Source: Deltaproteobacteria bacterium (GTDB lineage: Bacteria > Desulfobacterota > Anaeroferrophillalia > Anaeroferrophillales > Tharpellaceae). From it: DNA of 45,339 bases. Shown piece by piece: positions 7,187-14,194 of this stretch. A program made the translations under genes and the position numbers. The notes under the pieces were generated by a model. The model saw only the letters and a program-made list of their open reading frames with translations, was not told the origin of the DNA and searched no databases. Within the stretch, counting starts at the first letter, position 1, and every line of letters begins with the position of its first letter. Location: the NCBI GenBank assembly GCA_016938065.1, contig JAFGVI010000126.1, forward strand, positions 1 through 45,339. Direction: 5' to 3'.

Positions 7187-8368
7187 ATGAACGAAATCAC
7201 AAACGACAACCTCCCGGCGAAAGAGGACATGGCGGTCGTTGCCGGTCTCGCCGATGTCACTATCGGCAAATCAGAGATCTGCTTCATCGACGGTGATGGC
7301 GGCCGCCTCATCTATCGCGGCTACGATGCTCTGGAACTGGCCGAAAAAAGCTCTTTTGAAGAGGTCGCCTATCTGCTCTGGTACAGTTGCCTGCCGCGAC
7401 ATACCGAGTTTAAAGCCTTTCTTGACGGTTTTACCGGCTCTATTGAGCTGCCGACTGAAACCATTATGATTCTACGGATGTTCCCTAAAGCGGCGACCCC
7501 CATGGAGGTTTTGCGCACCGCGGTTTCATCGCTGGGACACTGGGATCCGGACAGCGGCAACACCAGATTTGACGCCTGCCTGCGCAAAGCGCAAAGGCTG
7601 ACGGAACGGATTCCTCTGCTGATCACAGCCCACCAGAGATTAAGAGAAGGCAAAGAGCCGGTCAAACCTCTGGATGGAAGGAGTATCGCCTACAATTTCC
7701 TCTACACCCTGCATGACCAGGAGCCGGATCCGGCCATGGTCAAAGCTCTCGATGTCGCCCTGATTCTGCATGCCGACCATGAGCTTAACGCCTCAACCTT
7801 TGCGGCCCGCATCACGGCTTCGACCATGGCTGACATCTACTCTTCCGTAACCAGCGCGATCGGCACCCTGAAAGGGCCTCTGCACGGAGGTGCCAATATT
7901 GAAGTCATGAAATGTATCCATGAGATCGGCTCTCTGGCCGAAGTTGAAGCGTGGGTCAAAAAAAGACTGGCGGCCAAAAAGAAGATTCCGGGTTTCGGCC
8001 ACCGCGTTTACAACTGTGAAGACCCTCGTACCGGGCTTCTCCGGCAATATGCCAGACGCGCCGCCAATCTGGCCGGAGAGACCCATTTCTTTGAGATGAC
8101 TCAGGAGATCGAAAAAGTTGTCACTGCAAACACCAACCTCTTCCCTAATGTCGACCTCTATTCGGCGGCTCTTTACCATGCCATGAATATTCCGGAGGAA
8201 CTTTTTACCCCGGTCTTTGCCATGAGCCGGGTTGTGGGCTGGACTTCACATATTTTTGAACAGTGGTATAATAACCGTTTAATCAGACCACGGGCCGAAT
8301 ATATCGGTGAGACTTCTTTAACCTATGTTCCCATCGCCCAGAGAACTTCCCGCCGAAAAGAGGGATGA
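7187..8368 (+). CDS. Citrate synthase (or 2-methylcitrate synthase)
   Basis: A 393-aa short-type citrate synthase that condenses oxaloacetate with acetyl-CoA (or propionyl-CoA). The catalytic residues are all visible: His233 in GPLHGGAN, His272 in GFGHRVY and Asp323 in PNVDLYS. The oxaloacetate-binding HADHELNAS segment is near residue 195-203. The start at 7187 follows AAGGGAG with good spacing and lies 2 bp after the decarboxylase stop, so the gene belongs to this operon. A citrate synthase here could be the housekeeping enzyme carried along, or could supply citrate as a building block for the pathway. The sequence does not separate citrate from methylcitrate synthase. Confidence 0.92.
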   Translation: MNEITNDNLPAKEDMAVVAGLADVTIGKSEICFIDGDGGRLIYRGYDALELAEKSSFEEVAYLLWYSCLPRHTEFKAFLDGFTGSIELPTETIMILRMFPKAATPMEVLRTAVSSLGHWDPDSGNTRFDACLRKAQRLTERIPLLITAHQRLREGKEPVKPLDGRSIAYNFLYTLHDQEPDPAMVKALDVALILHADHELNASTFAARITASTMADIYSSVTSAIGTLKGPLHGGANIEVMKCIHEIGSLAEVEAWVKKRLAAKKKIPGFGHRVYNCEDPRTGLLRQYARRAANLAGETHFFEMTQEIEKVVTANTNLFPNVDLYSAALYHAMNIPEELFTPVFAMSRVVGWTSHIFEQWYNNRLIRPRAEYIGETSLTYVPIAQRTSRRKEG

Positions 8369-8506
8369 CGGGTGATTAACCACAGACAGGAGAAAGAAAA
8401 GGAGGAAGATAATTTATCGCGCAGCCCAACTGCAGCAAAAAAATTCAAACGATTGCAAACGACACAGATCGACAAAAACTATCATAAAACCACACAGGAG
8501 TCCGCC

Positions 8507-8824
8507 ATGCACAAAAAAATTCTACTTACGACAGTTTGTCTGATGCTTATCTCATTGTTTTACAGCGCCAGTATCTTCGCCGCCGAGAAAAACCTGATCA
8601 CCACCACAGGCACAGTTATCGCTCTTTTTGATGATAATGACAAAGTGGTCGGAGTCTCGATTGAGAGCGCCGACGGCGCTTTCTATGATGTTTCTAACGA
8701 GGGCAAAGGTAAAGAACTTATGGCACTTGTTGAAAAGAGAGTCGAAGCTACCGGTTTTCTTGTTGAAGACAAAGACGGGGTTGAGATGTTGACTATCCAG
8801 TCCTATAAAGTTCTGGCCGAATAA
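8507..8824 (+). CDS. Small exported protein of unknown function
   Basis: A 105-aa protein with a clear signal peptide: MHKK, a hydrophobic core of about 17 residues, and an Ala-rich cleavage site around ...SIFAAEKN. The mature part of about 80 residues is rich in beta-forming sequence (TGTVIALFDDNDKVVGVSI...) and may be a small OB-like or beta-barrel domain; it has no Cys after the signal and is not a lipoprotein. AGGAG lies 6 nt before the start. An open frame runs upstream to 8372 but is Lys/Glu-rich and precedes the signal peptide, so I exclude it. It is the last gene before the inverted repeat at 8840. I do not recognise the family. Confidence 0.7.
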   Translation: MHKKILLTTVCLMLISLFYSASIFAAEKNLITTTGTVIALFDDNDKVVGVSIESADGAFYDVSNEGKGKELMALVEKRVEATGFLVEDKDGVEMLTIQSYKVLAE

Positions 8825-8839
8825 AAAAGATTACCCTCC

Positions 8840-8896
8840 GGGGACTCAGGTATTTTCCCTTTTCTCCTCAGATTCAAGGAAACCACCTGAGTCCCC
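8840..8896 (+). terminator. 12-bp perfect inverted repeat, probable transcription boundary
   Basis: GGGGACTCAGGT (8840-8851) and ACCTGAGTCCCC (8885-8896) are exact reverse complements separated by 33 nt. The repeat lies 15 bp after the exported-protein gene. It lacks a downstream T-run and its loop is long, so it is not a textbook intrinsic terminator; it could also stabilise the 3' end of the mRNA. Confidence 0.5.
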
Positions 8897-8983
8897 TCAT
8901 GACAAAAACCGCCTTAATCGTAATGCTTAAAAAAAATATCTCCAACCTTTGATCGAATCATTCATTTTAAAAATATTATAACA

Positions 8984-9012
8984 TTGACAATCCGATATAG
9001 TTTAGCGATATA
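8984..9012 (+). promoter_or_regulatory. Sigma-70-type promoter of the aminomutase operon
   Basis: TTGACA (8984-8989), a 17-bp spacer and GATATA (9007-9012), followed by AA. Transcription would begin near 9019, after the first in-frame ATG at 9016. This argues that the aminomutase starts at 9106 and leaves a leader of about 87 nt. Confidence 0.55.
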
Positions 9013-9105
9013 AAGATGACAATCGCCGACCCTGACGCCGGTGCTGCCGGCCAGGATTCTTATCATTACATAAAAATAAAACCACATAAAAGGAGCTCAG
9101 AGCTC

Positions 9106-10446
9106 ATGCCGCAAACCATTTCTCCCGACTCAGCCGATCAACCTCCAAGTAAAAATTTTTCCACGGAAAATCTGCACTCAATTGATCTTGACACGTTACG
9201 GCCGGTCTTACCTGAAGAACCCCCGCTGTCGAAATTGGAGACCATCCCGGCCACGGTGCACGAGCTCTTTCCGACAGCTGAATTTAAAACCAGTAAAAAC
9301 CTTCGCATTCCGGAGGCCCGGCTGGCTTTTATTGAAAAATTTTATCCGGAAATCACGCAGGAACAGTGGAACGACTGGCGCTGGCAGTTACGCAACCGGA
9401 TCAAGAGTCTGGCCGGTCTCGAGCGGATTCTGGTATTGTCCGAGGATGAGCGCCAGGCCATCAGCAGCCATAAAGGGCCGTTACCGGTCGGCATAACACC
9501 CTATTATGCCAGCCTGCTCGATCCGGAAGATCCGCTGCAGCCCCTGCGCCGGACGGTGGTTAAAACCGGGCATGAAAATCTCATCTCCCCGGGCGAAGCT
9601 GACGATCCGCTGGATGAGGAAGCCGACATGCCGATTCCGGATCTGGTGCATCGCTACCCGGACCGGGTGCTGTTTCTGGTTACCGGATTCTGCTCCACCT
9701 ATTGCCGCTACTGCACCCGTTCCCGCATGGTCGGCAACCATGGGGGGGAGTATCGCTTCAGTCTGGCCCAGTGGGAAGGCTGCATCGACTACATCAGCAA
9801 TCATCCGGAGGTCAGGGACGTCCTTTTATCCGGGGGCGACCCGTTGACCCTGCCGGTGGAAAAACTGGAGTGGCTGCTTTCGCGTCTGCGCCTGATTCCG
9901 CACGTTGAATTTATCCGCATCGGATCCAAAGTCCCGGCCGTACTGCCGCAGCGCATCACCAGCCGGCTGGTCAATATGCTGCATAAATATCATCCTCTGT
10001 GGCTCAGCCTCCATTTCACCCATCCCGATGAGCTAACTCCCGAAACCGCAGCGGCCTGCACCAAGCTGGTCGATGCCGGCATTCCGCTCGGCAGCCAGAC
10101 GGTGCTGCTCAAGGGGATCAATGATAACGTGCCGACCATGACCCGGCTTTTTCAGGGTCTGCTGAAAATCAGGGTCAAGCCCTACTATCTCTACCAATGC
10201 GATCCGGTTGCCGGTTCGGCTCATTTCCGCACTACCGTCGCCAAAGGTCTGGAGATTATATCCGGCCTGCGAGGCCACACGTCCGGTTACGCCGTACCCC
10301 ATTATGTAATTGATGCTCCCGGCGGCGGCGGCAAGATTCCGATATTGCCCGAATATATTATCGGCAAAGATGAAAACGGCGTGATCCTTAGAAATTATGA
10401 AGGTAAGCTCTTTCACTATCCCGATCTAGATCTGGAGCAGGACTAA
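9106..10446 (+). CDS. KamA-family radical SAM aminomutase (lysine 2,3-aminomutase-like)
   Basis: A 446-aa enzyme with the radical SAM cluster motif CSTYCRYC (Cys196, Cys200, Cys203) and the PLP lysine Lys410 in PGGGGKIP. Asp366 (YQCDPVAG) and Asp403 (VIDAPGG) sit at the same spacing from the PLP lysine as the two Asp residues that hold the epsilon-amino group in clostridial lysine 2,3-aminomutase. This points to lysine or another diamino acid rather than glutamate. Compared with that enzyme there are about 70 extra N-terminal residues, and the C-terminal tail is shorter. The predicted reaction is L-alpha-lysine to beta-lysine. The start at 9106 follows AAAGGAG; an in-frame ATG at 9016 overlaps the promoter. 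The stop codon abuts the next ATG. Confidence 0.88.
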   Translation: MPQTISPDSADQPPSKNFSTENLHSIDLDTLRPVLPEEPPLSKLETIPATVHELFPTAEFKTSKNLRIPEARLAFIEKFYPEITQEQWNDWRWQLRNRIKSLAGLERILVLSEDERQAISSHKGPLPVGITPYYASLLDPEDPLQPLRRTVVKTGHENLISPGEADDPLDEEADMPIPDLVHRYPDRVLFLVTGFCSTYCRYCTRSRMVGNHGGEYRFSLAQWEGCIDYISNHPEVRDVLLSGGDPLTLPVEKLEWLLSRLRLIPHVEFIRIGSKVPAVLPQRITSRLVNMLHKYHPLWLSLHFTHPDELTPETAAACTKLVDAGIPLGSQTVLLKGINDNVPTMTRLFQGLLKIRVKPYYLYQCDPVAGSAHFRTTVAKGLEIISGLRGHTSGYAVPHYVIDAPGGGGKIPILPEYIIGKDENGVILRNYEGKLFHYPDLDLEQD

Positions 10447-11454
10447 ATGAAAATTGGCATTACCTACGACCTGAGACAAGACTATCTGGATCAGGGTTAT
10501 GGCGAGGAAGAGACCGCCGAATTCGACCGGCTTTCGACGATTGAGGCTATTGATGAGACCTTACAGAGTCTCGGCCATCAGACCGAGCGCATCGGCAACA
10601 TCTGGAACCTGACCAAAAAGCTTGCCCAAAACCAGCGCTGGGAGCTGGTCTTTAATATCGCGGAGGGACTTTACGGTATCGGCCGGGAAGCCCAGGTGCC
10701 GGCACTGCTCGATGCCTATCAGATTCCCTACACTTTTTCCGATCCTCTGATCCTGGCTCTGACCCTGCAGAAAGCCATGACCAAAAGAGTACTGCGGGAT
10801 TTAGGTATAGCGACACCTGATTTTGCTGAAATCAGCAAAGCCGATGAAATTAAAAACATCACCTTGGCATTTCCGCTGTTTGCCAAACCGGTTGCCGAAG
10901 GCACCGGCAAAGGCATTAATGCAACCTCGAAAATTAAAAATCGACAGGAGTTGGAAACTGTCGTCACCCACCTTCTCAAGAAGTATAACCAGCCCGTGCT
11001 GGTCGAGAGATTTCTTCCCGGACGAGAATTTACCGTCGGCATTGTCGGCACCGGTAATAAAGCCCGGAGTATCGGCATTATGGAGGTCATCCTCAAAGAA
11101 CAGGCCGAAGCCGAGGTTTACTCTTATGTCAACAAGGAAAACTGCGAAGAGTTGATCGAGTACCGCAAGGGCGAAGATGCCCTGGCCCGCGAGACGGAAG
11201 TGGTGGCCCTGGCCGCCTGGAGAGGGCTTGGCTGCCGCGACGGAGGCCGGGTTGATCTGCGCACCGACGACAAAGGCTTGCCCAATATCATAGAATTGAA
11301 TCCGCTCGCCGGCATCCATCCCGAGCATTCTGATCTGCCGATTATCTGCTCCCTGCACGGCATCAGCTACCAGGTGCTGCTCAAGATGATTGTCGAGAGT
11401 GCGAGCGAACGGGTAATTTTTCAGCATGGCATCGACGATAAAAGGGCCGACTGA
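10447..11454 (+). CDS. D-Ala-D-Ala ligase-like ATP-grasp protein, first of a pair
   Basis: A 335-aa ATP-grasp ligase of the D-alanine-D-alanine ligase superfamily. Visible features are VFNIAEGLYGIGREAQVPALLD, equivalent to the family's N-terminal substrate loop, the ATP-binding strand FPLFAKPVAEGTGKGI, the lid VERFLPGREFTVGIVG, and the metal ligands in GRVDLRTDDKG...IIELNPLAGIHP. It starts directly at the aminomutase stop (TAAATG) and ends 2 bp before a second ligase. Housekeeping Ddl genes sit with murC/ftsQ, not with an aminomutase, so peptidoglycan D-Ala-D-Ala synthesis is unlikely. I infer that it joins an amino acid, perhaps beta-lysine, to an amine or amino acid. Confidence 0.82.
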   Translation: MKIGITYDLRQDYLDQGYGEEETAEFDRLSTIEAIDETLQSLGHQTERIGNIWNLTKKLAQNQRWELVFNIAEGLYGIGREAQVPALLDAYQIPYTFSDPLILALTLQKAMTKRVLRDLGIATPDFAEISKADEIKNITLAFPLFAKPVAEGTGKGINATSKIKNRQELETVVTHLLKKYNQPVLVERFLPGREFTVGIVGTGNKARSIGIMEVILKEQAEAEVYSYVNKENCEELIEYRKGEDALARETEVVALAAWRGLGCRDGGRVDLRTDDKGLPNIIELNPLAGIHPEHSDLPIICSLHGISYQVLLKMIVESASERVIFQHGIDDKRAD

Positions 11455-11456
11455 AG

Positions 11457-12422
11457 ATGCGGGCCCTCATTTTACATCAGGAGATCGACAAAGCTTCAGC
11501 TGCCGATGACGCCGACGTTCTGATACAAACAGACCAGGTCGCAGCAGCCCTGCGCCAGTTGGGTCACGCTGTCGAAATCTTTCCCGTCACCTTGAACCTT
11601 ACAGCTCTGAAAACTATTTTAGAAGAGCAAAAGCCGGACTTTTGTTTCAATCTGGTTGAGTCACTCGACGGCAGCGGTCAGTATCTGCATTTTGTTCCGG
11701 CCCTGCTGGAGCGACTGCAGATCCCCTTCACCGGGTCCGGGGCGCAGGCCCTTTATCTCAGTACCGACAAAATCCTGAGCAAGGAGCGCCTGCAGGGAAT
11801 CGGGGTGGCGACTCCGGCCTGGGCGCTCGGGATTGACCCCTCTCTGCCCATGCCCTGCATTATCAAACCGATCAACGAGGATGCTTCAGTCGATATTGAC
11901 GAAGAGATGGTGGTCTTCTCGCAACCGGAACTGGTTGCCCGCATGCAGAAAACCAGGGCCGGTCGGCGTTATTTCTGCGAGCAGTTTATCACCGGACGCG
12001 AGTTTAATATCTCCATTATCGCCAAGGCTCATGGCCCCCAAGTGCTGCCTCCGGCAGAGATGCTTTTCCTTGATTATCCGCCGGACAAACCGCAGATCGT
12101 CGGCTACAGAGCCAAATGGCAGAATGACTCGTTTGAATTCAAACACACCGTGCGCCGTTTTGACTACCCTCCCGAAGATGACAACCTGTTGCAGCAGTTA
12201 ACCGAGATTTCCCTTGAGTGCTGGTCTGCGTTTCAGCTGCACGGTTACGCCCGGGTCGATTTTCGCGTGGATCAGAAGGGCCGGCCCTGGGTGCTGGAGA
12301 TTAATGCCAATCCCTGTATCTCACCCGACAGCGGTTTTATCGCCGCGACCAGCAGAGCCGGTCTCTCCTTTGAGCACGTCATACAACAGATCGTAGCTGA
12401 CGCAATACCCCGGATTCTTTAA
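11457..12422 (+). CDS. D-Ala-D-Ala ligase-like ATP-grasp protein, second of a pair
   Basis: A 321-aa ATP-grasp protein related to the preceding gene but clearly diverged. It keeps the DFCFNLVESLDGSGQYLHFVPALLE substrate-side segment, the strand PCIIKPINEDASVDID, the lid CEQFITGREFNISII and the metal site YARVDFRVDQKG...LEINANPCISPDSGF. The segment MLFLDYPPDKPQIVGYRAKW, seen in related ligases next to amino-acid-binding regions, is well formed. The two tandem ligases either form a heteromer or catalyse two successive couplings. The gene begins 2 bp after the first ligase and is followed after 16 bp by the GNAT/amidohydrolase fusion. Confidence 0.82.
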   Translation: MRALILHQEIDKASAADDADVLIQTDQVAAALRQLGHAVEIFPVTLNLTALKTILEEQKPDFCFNLVESLDGSGQYLHFVPALLERLQIPFTGSGAQALYLSTDKILSKERLQGIGVATPAWALGIDPSLPMPCIIKPINEDASVDIDEEMVVFSQPELVARMQKTRAGRRYFCEQFITGREFNISIIAKAHGPQVLPPAEMLFLDYPPDKPQIVGYRAKWQNDSFEFKHTVRRFDYPPEDDNLLQQLTEISLECWSAFQLHGYARVDFRVDQKGRPWVLEINANPCISPDSGFIAATSRAGLSFEHVIQQIVADAIPRIL

Positions 12423-12438
12423 CAGACAAAGGCATTAA

Positions 12439-14187
12439 ATGTTCAGAATACGTCGCATCTACGACGATCACATTCCGGCCAACAAACAGGCAATCGCCCA
12501 GATACAAACCATCCTCCGCGAGCAGTTTTCCGGTCTGGCGGCGGAGGATATCGACAAGCTGCCGCAACAGCTCAGCAATCCGCTTAAATATCGCTTCCGT
12601 TCGATTCTTTTCATTGCCGAAGGCAGAACACACAGCGTCAGGGGTTTTGCCTTGCTTCATCTGGCGGCTGATCTGCAGTTCTGCTATCTCGATTTCATCT
12701 CAGCGGCGCTGAAAAGAACCGGCGGCGGCATCGGCAGTGCCCTTTATGAGAAAGTGCGGGAAGCAGCCGCTTCGGCCGGAGCGATCGGCCTTTTTTTTGA
12801 ATGTCTGCCGGATGATCCCCGATTGTGCCGCGACCCGGCTATTCTCAAACAGAACGCCTCCAGGCTGCGTTTTTACGAACGTTACGGCGCCTGTCCGATT
12901 GCCGACACCGCCTATGAAACCCCGGTAAAAGAGGGCGATGACTGCCCTCCCTATCTCGTCTTTGACGATCTCGGCTCAAAAAAACCGCTCCCCCGACAGA
13001 AAGCAAAAACCATCGTTAAAGCCATTCTTGAACGTAAATACGGCCAGTTGTGTTCACCCGCCTACGTCAAAATGGTGGTCGATTCATTCCGGGACGACCC
13101 TGTGCGACAGCGCCCGGCCAAATATCTGAAAAAGGCTGTACCTGAAGTTCCGCCGGTCTCCAATCACGGTCTGAAAATCGCCCTGCTGGTCAATGATAAA
13201 CACGAGATTCACCACATCCATGAACGCGGCTATGTCGAATCGCCGATCCGCATCGCAACGATTCTCAAGGAACTACGACCAACCAACCTCTTTGAAGAAA
13301 AAAAGCCGCAGACCTTTGCCGAAGACCATATCTATGCCATTCACAATCACGGCTACGTCAATTATTTTAAAAAAGTCTGCCAGAATCTGGCGCCGGGCAA
13401 GTCGATGTACCCCTATGTTTTTCCCATCCGGAATGCTGCCAGACCGCCAAAGGAGCTCTCGGTACGGGCCGGCTACTATTGCATCGACACCTTTACGCCC
13501 CTTAATCGAAACGCCTTTCTTGCGGCTAAAAGAGCGGTCGACTGCGCTTTAAGCGGAGCGGATTGCCTGCTGGCAGGCTATCGTTTCGCTTATGCCCTGG
13601 TACGTCCCCCGGGCCACCATGCGGAAAAGGATGTATTCGGCGGATTCTGCTATTTCAATTCAAATGCCATTGCCGCCAACTATCTGACTAAACATGGCCG
13701 GGTCGCGATTCTTGATCTTGATTATCATCATGGTAACGGCCAGCAGAATATTTTTTATGACCGCTGTGATGTCCTGACCATCTCCATTCACGGACACCCC
13801 AGCTTTGCCTATCCCTATTTCAGCGGCTTTGCTGAAGAAAAGGGCGAGGGTGAAGGCCTCGACTGCAACATCAATTACCCTCTACCCGAAAGTGTGGATG
13901 GAGAAAGATATCGGCAGACCCTCGAAAAAGCCTTGCGCCGTATTAAAAAGTTTGCCCCTGAGTTTCTCGTCGTGGCCCTGGGGCTGGATCCGGCCAAGGG
14001 CGATCCCACCGGCACCTGGATTCTGGGCCCCGGTGATTTTGAAAAAAACGGCCACCTGATCGGCAACCTCGGCCTGCCGACACTCGTGGTGCAGGAGGGT
14101 GGCTATAAGGTCCGTTCCATCGGCATTAACGCCCGCCGTTTTTTTAACGGGCTATGGCACGGTTTTCAGGAACACTTTAACAGGTAG
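12439..14187 (+). CDS. GNAT acetyltransferase fused to HDAC-like acetylpolyamine amidohydrolase
   Basis: A 582-aa two-domain protein. Residues 1 to about 178 form a GNAT domain with the acetyl-CoA loop KRTGGGIGSAL (motif A around Arg93-Gly99) and a C-terminal FYERYGA segment. After a linker, about 235-580 is an arginase/deacetylase-fold amidohydrolase. PPGHHAE contains His393-His394, DLDYHHGNG gives zinc ligands Asp428 and His430, and Asp517 lies in LGLDPAKGDP. These match class II HDACs and bacterial acetylpolyamine amidohydrolase. One chain therefore joins an acyl-transfer and an acyl-removal domain, probably acting on an amine in the same pathway. The start has AAAGG 8 nt upstream; the downstream gene begins 7 bp after the stop. 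Confidence 0.87.
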   Translation: MFRIRRIYDDHIPANKQAIAQIQTILREQFSGLAAEDIDKLPQQLSNPLKYRFRSILFIAEGRTHSVRGFALLHLAADLQFCYLDFISAALKRTGGGIGSALYEKVREAAASAGAIGLFFECLPDDPRLCRDPAILKQNASRLRFYERYGACPIADTAYETPVKEGDDCPPYLVFDDLGSKKPLPRQKAKTIVKAILERKYGQLCSPAYVKMVVDSFRDDPVRQRPAKYLKKAVPEVPPVSNHGLKIALLVNDKHEIHHIHERGYVESPIRIATILKELRPTNLFEEKKPQTFAEDHIYAIHNHGYVNYFKKVCQNLAPGKSMYPYVFPIRNAARPPKELSVRAGYYCIDTFTPLNRNAFLAAKRAVDCALSGADCLLAGYRFAYALVRPPGHHAEKDVFGGFCYFNSNAIAANYLTKHGRVAILDLDYHHGNGQQNIFYDRCDVLTISIHGHPSFAYPYFSGFAEEKGEGEGLDCNINYPLPESVDGERYRQTLEKALRRIKKFAPEFLVVALGLDPAKGDPTGTWILGPGDFEKNGHLIGNLGLPTLVVQEGGYKVRSIGINARRFFNGLWHGFQEHFNR

Positions 14188-14194
14188 GAACAAG

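Noticed and set aside
3134-8368. NRPS-independent siderophore cluster
   Set aside because: Decarboxylase, acyltransferase and citrate synthase would fit, but no IucA/IucC-type synthetase, oxygenase or transporter is present.
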